A DNA stretch of 8,121 bases from contig CALEWN010000071.1 of the NCBI GenBank assembly GCA_937925385.1, forward strand, positions 1 to 8,121, given 5' to 3'. A program made the position numbers and the translations under genes. This stretch comes from an uncultured Senegalimassilia sp. GTDB taxonomy: Bacteria; Actinomycetota; Coriobacteriia; Coriobacteriales; Eggerthellaceae. The notes under the pieces were generated by a model. It did not search any database and had not been told where the DNA came from. It worked only from the letters and a program-made list of their open reading frames with translations. Below are positions 6,864 to 8,121 of the stretch, in pieces; the first letter of the stretch is position 1; every line of letters begins with the position of its first letter.

Positions 6864-6872
6864 TGCGATAAT
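6864..6872 (+). promoter_or_regulatory. Extended -10 promoter of the right-hand CWB2 gene
   Basis: TGCGATAAT is an extended -10 element (TGn plus GATAAT) 41 bases upstream of GTG 6914. The -35 region is poor, as often with extended -10 promoters. Transcription would start near 6879, giving a leader of about 35 bases. A short inverted repeat, TGTTC (6873-6877) and GAACA (6886-6890), spans the expected start site and could be an operator. Confidence 0.5.
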
Positions 6873-6901
6873 TGTTCGCAATGCTGAACAGTTTATCTGC
6901 T

Positions 6902-6907
6902 AAGGAG
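6902..6907 (+). promoter_or_regulatory. Ribosome binding site selecting a GTG start
   Basis: AAGGAG is followed by six bases and GTG 6914. The nearest ATG, at 6922, is out of frame with the CWB2 repeats, so this site decides the start. Confidence 0.75.
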
Positions 6908-6913
6908 ATCGTT

Positions 6914-8121
6914 GTGGTTGCATGGAATCGACCGGTGCTTCGCGCGGTGTTTGCCGTTGCGCTAGCCGGTGTGGCTTTGCTTGCGTTGCCGAGCGTAGGC
7001 TTCGCCGTTGAAGAAGATCAAATGATATCGGCGAGCGATGAGGAAATCACTGCCGCTATTGCCGATGGAACCATCAAATCTGACCCGGGTTTATCGTCGG
7101 AGACCAGTGTGCTTTCCGCGCGCAGCGTTTCCGACAAGGCGGTCAAGACGCTTGCCGGAGAGACGCAGTACGACACCGCCGCCGCCGAGGCGTTGGCGGC
7201 CTATCCGAGCGGCTGCTCGACGGCCGTGGTGGCAAGCGGCGAGAGCTACGTCGACGCCCTGTCGGCCACGGGCCTGGCCGGCGCGCTGGACTGCCCGATC
7301 CTGCTGACGGGCCGCGACTCGCTGCCCGATGCCACCGCCGACGCGCTGTCGCGCCTGGGCGTGACCCGCGTGGTCGTGGTGGGCGGCAAGGCAGTGGTGG
7401 GCACGGGCGTGTACGAGCAGCTTTCCGACCTCGGCTCGGCCGAGCGCCTCTGGGGCGAGGACCAGTTCGACACCCAGCTGGCCGTCTACTCCTACGGCGC
7501 CGCGCGCGGGTTGTGGGGCGCTACGGCCGTGGTGGCCAGCGGCTCGGGCATCGCCGGCCGCTTCGCCGACGCCCTGTCGGCAAGCCCCGTGGCCTTCAAG
7601 CTCAAGGCCCCGGTGTTCCTGGTCGACGACGCGGGCGACCTGCCCGACAAGACGGCGTCCGTCTTGCTTGACTCCGGCATTTCCCAGGCGGTCATCGCCG
7701 GTGGCAACGTGGTGGTTTCCGAATACACGGAAGGCTTCATGCAGGCGGTGACCGTGCGTGCGAGCGGTGCGTCCAACGTGGTGCGCTGCTGGGGCGAAAC
7801 CGGGTACGACACATCGGCTGAACTGGCAAAATGGGCCGTTGGTCAAGGAATCCTGACGTGGGAGAACGCGGCGGTTTCCACGGATATCGCGCCGTACGAT
7901 GCCCTTGCGGGCAGCGTGCTGCAGGGCAAGCGCGGCGCGGTGCTGCTGCTGGCCGACCAGGATGCCGACGGTAATTTCAGCCTTCTGGCGGAAAACGGCG
8001 TGCATCGCATGACATACTTCGGCGGCAAGGCCCTGGTCAGCAACGTGTTCAAGCTGGAGAAGGCCTACGAGATGGGCAGTTCTCGCGGCGAGGTCGAGGG
8101 CATGCTCGTCTACGTGGATGG
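6914..8121 (+). CDS. Secreted protein with N-terminal CWB2 triplet (3' end outside window)
   Basis: The frame is open from GTG 6914 to the right edge (402 codons plus two bases). Residues 1-31 are a signal peptide (MVAWNRPVLR, long hydrophobic core, SVGFA end). After an acidic linker come three CWB2 repeats at about 77-172, 178-281 and 290-383. Their DALS/DALA motifs start at Asp114, Asp219 and Asp329; the strand motifs are PILLT (128-132), PVFLV (233-237) and GAVLL (341-345); VVVVGG, AVIAGG and TYFGG mark the repeat ends. Three repeats is the number known to form a wall-binding unit in clostridial proteins, so the anchor appears complete. Here it follows the signal peptide directly, the reverse of the 702-residue neighbour, so any functional domain should lie beyond the window. 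Residues 384-402 (YEMGSSRGEVEGMLVYVD) are not CWB2 and may open that region. Codon third positions are almost all G or C in repeats 1-2, less so in the signal peptide and early repeat 3. Target and role are unknown. Confidence 0.9.
   Translation, partial: MVAWNRPVLRAVFAVALAGVALLALPSVGFAVEEDQMISASDEEITAAIADGTIKSDPGLSSETSVLSARSVSDKAVKTLAGETQYDTAAAEALAAYPSGCSTAVVASGESYVDALSATGLAGALDCPILLTGRDSLPDATADALSRLGVTRVVVVGGKAVVGTGVYEQLSDLGSAERLWGEDQFDTQLAVYSYGAARGLWGATAVVASGSGIAGRFADALSASPVAFKLKAPVFLVDDAGDLPDKTASVLLDSGISQAVIAGGNVVVSEYTEGFMQAVTVRASGASNVVRCWGETGYDTSAELAKWAVGQGILTWENAAVSTDIAPYDALAGSVLQGKRGAVLLLADQDADGNFSLLAENGVHRMTYFGGKALVSNVFKLEKAYEMGSSRGEVEGMLVYVD

Noticed and set aside
6855..6890. Possible LexA/SOS box (GTTCGA, GTTCGC and GAAC elements)
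   Set aside because: The actinobacterial type needs GAAC-N4-GTTC; here the elements are in the wrong order and spacing.
6922..6924. ATG as start of the right-hand CWB2 gene
   Set aside because: It is out of frame with the signal peptide and CWB2 repeats; GTG 6914 is in frame and six bases after AAGGAG.
7091..8005. A 304-codon open frame on the minus strand
   Set aside because: It is a shadow of the GC-rich CWB2 gene: the product is Arg/Gly/His/Gln-rich and repeats only because the sense strand does. No ribosome site or motif.
1..8121. CRISPR array, tRNA/rRNA, insertion sequence or phage remnants
   Set aside because: No regularly spaced direct repeats, no tRNA-like fold, and no transposase or integrase motif were seen on either strand.

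Overview
The window looks like a chromosomal surface-protein locus from an anaerobic, fairly GC-rich Gram-positive, most likely a member of the Coriobacteriia (Eggerthellaceae-like: Eggerthella, Slackia, Gordonibacter and relatives). This rests on secreted proteins that combine beta-sandwich (PPC-like) modules with a CAP/SCP domain, on triplets of cell wall binding repeat 2 (CWB2), and on the style of the signal peptides. It is inferred from remembered family features, not from a search.

Layout, left to right. (1) Positions 1-1779, minus strand: the N-terminal 593 residues of a secreted protein that runs off the left edge (signal peptide, two PPC-like modules, coiled coil, CAP domain). (2) Positions 1780-2193: a 414-base gap holding the CAP gene promoter, a decayed 3' end of an older CWB2 gene, and a strong hairpin that was probably that gene's terminator. 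(3) Positions 2194-4302, plus strand: a complete 702-residue secreted protein with the same two-module N-terminus as the CAP protein but ending in three CWB2 repeats. (4) Positions 4339-4373: a bidirectional terminator. (5) Positions 4398-5462, minus strand: an integral-membrane acyltransferase-3 family enzyme. (6) Positions 5540-5591: a terminator hairpin overlapping the stop codon of the next gene. (7) Positions 5590-6699, minus strand: a family-2 glycosyltransferase. (8) Positions 6914-8121, plus strand: the N-terminal 402 residues of another secreted CWB2 protein, with its three repeats directly after the signal peptide, running off the right edge.

Together the genes describe an envelope-display locus. 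At least two exported proteins would dock non-covalently to the wall through CWB2 triplets. A CAP-domain protein shares its non-catalytic front end with one of them. Between the CWB2 genes lie two enzymes of the kinds that build and O-acylate surface glycans. In Clostridioides difficile, CWB2 domains bind an anionic wall polysaccharide, so an anchor-plus-ligand-modification arrangement is plausible but unproven.

The two longest edge genes have no stop codon inside the window, so tools that require a closed ORF miss them. The frames were read by hand and are open throughout. No RNA genes, CRISPR arrays, insertion sequences or phage genes were seen.
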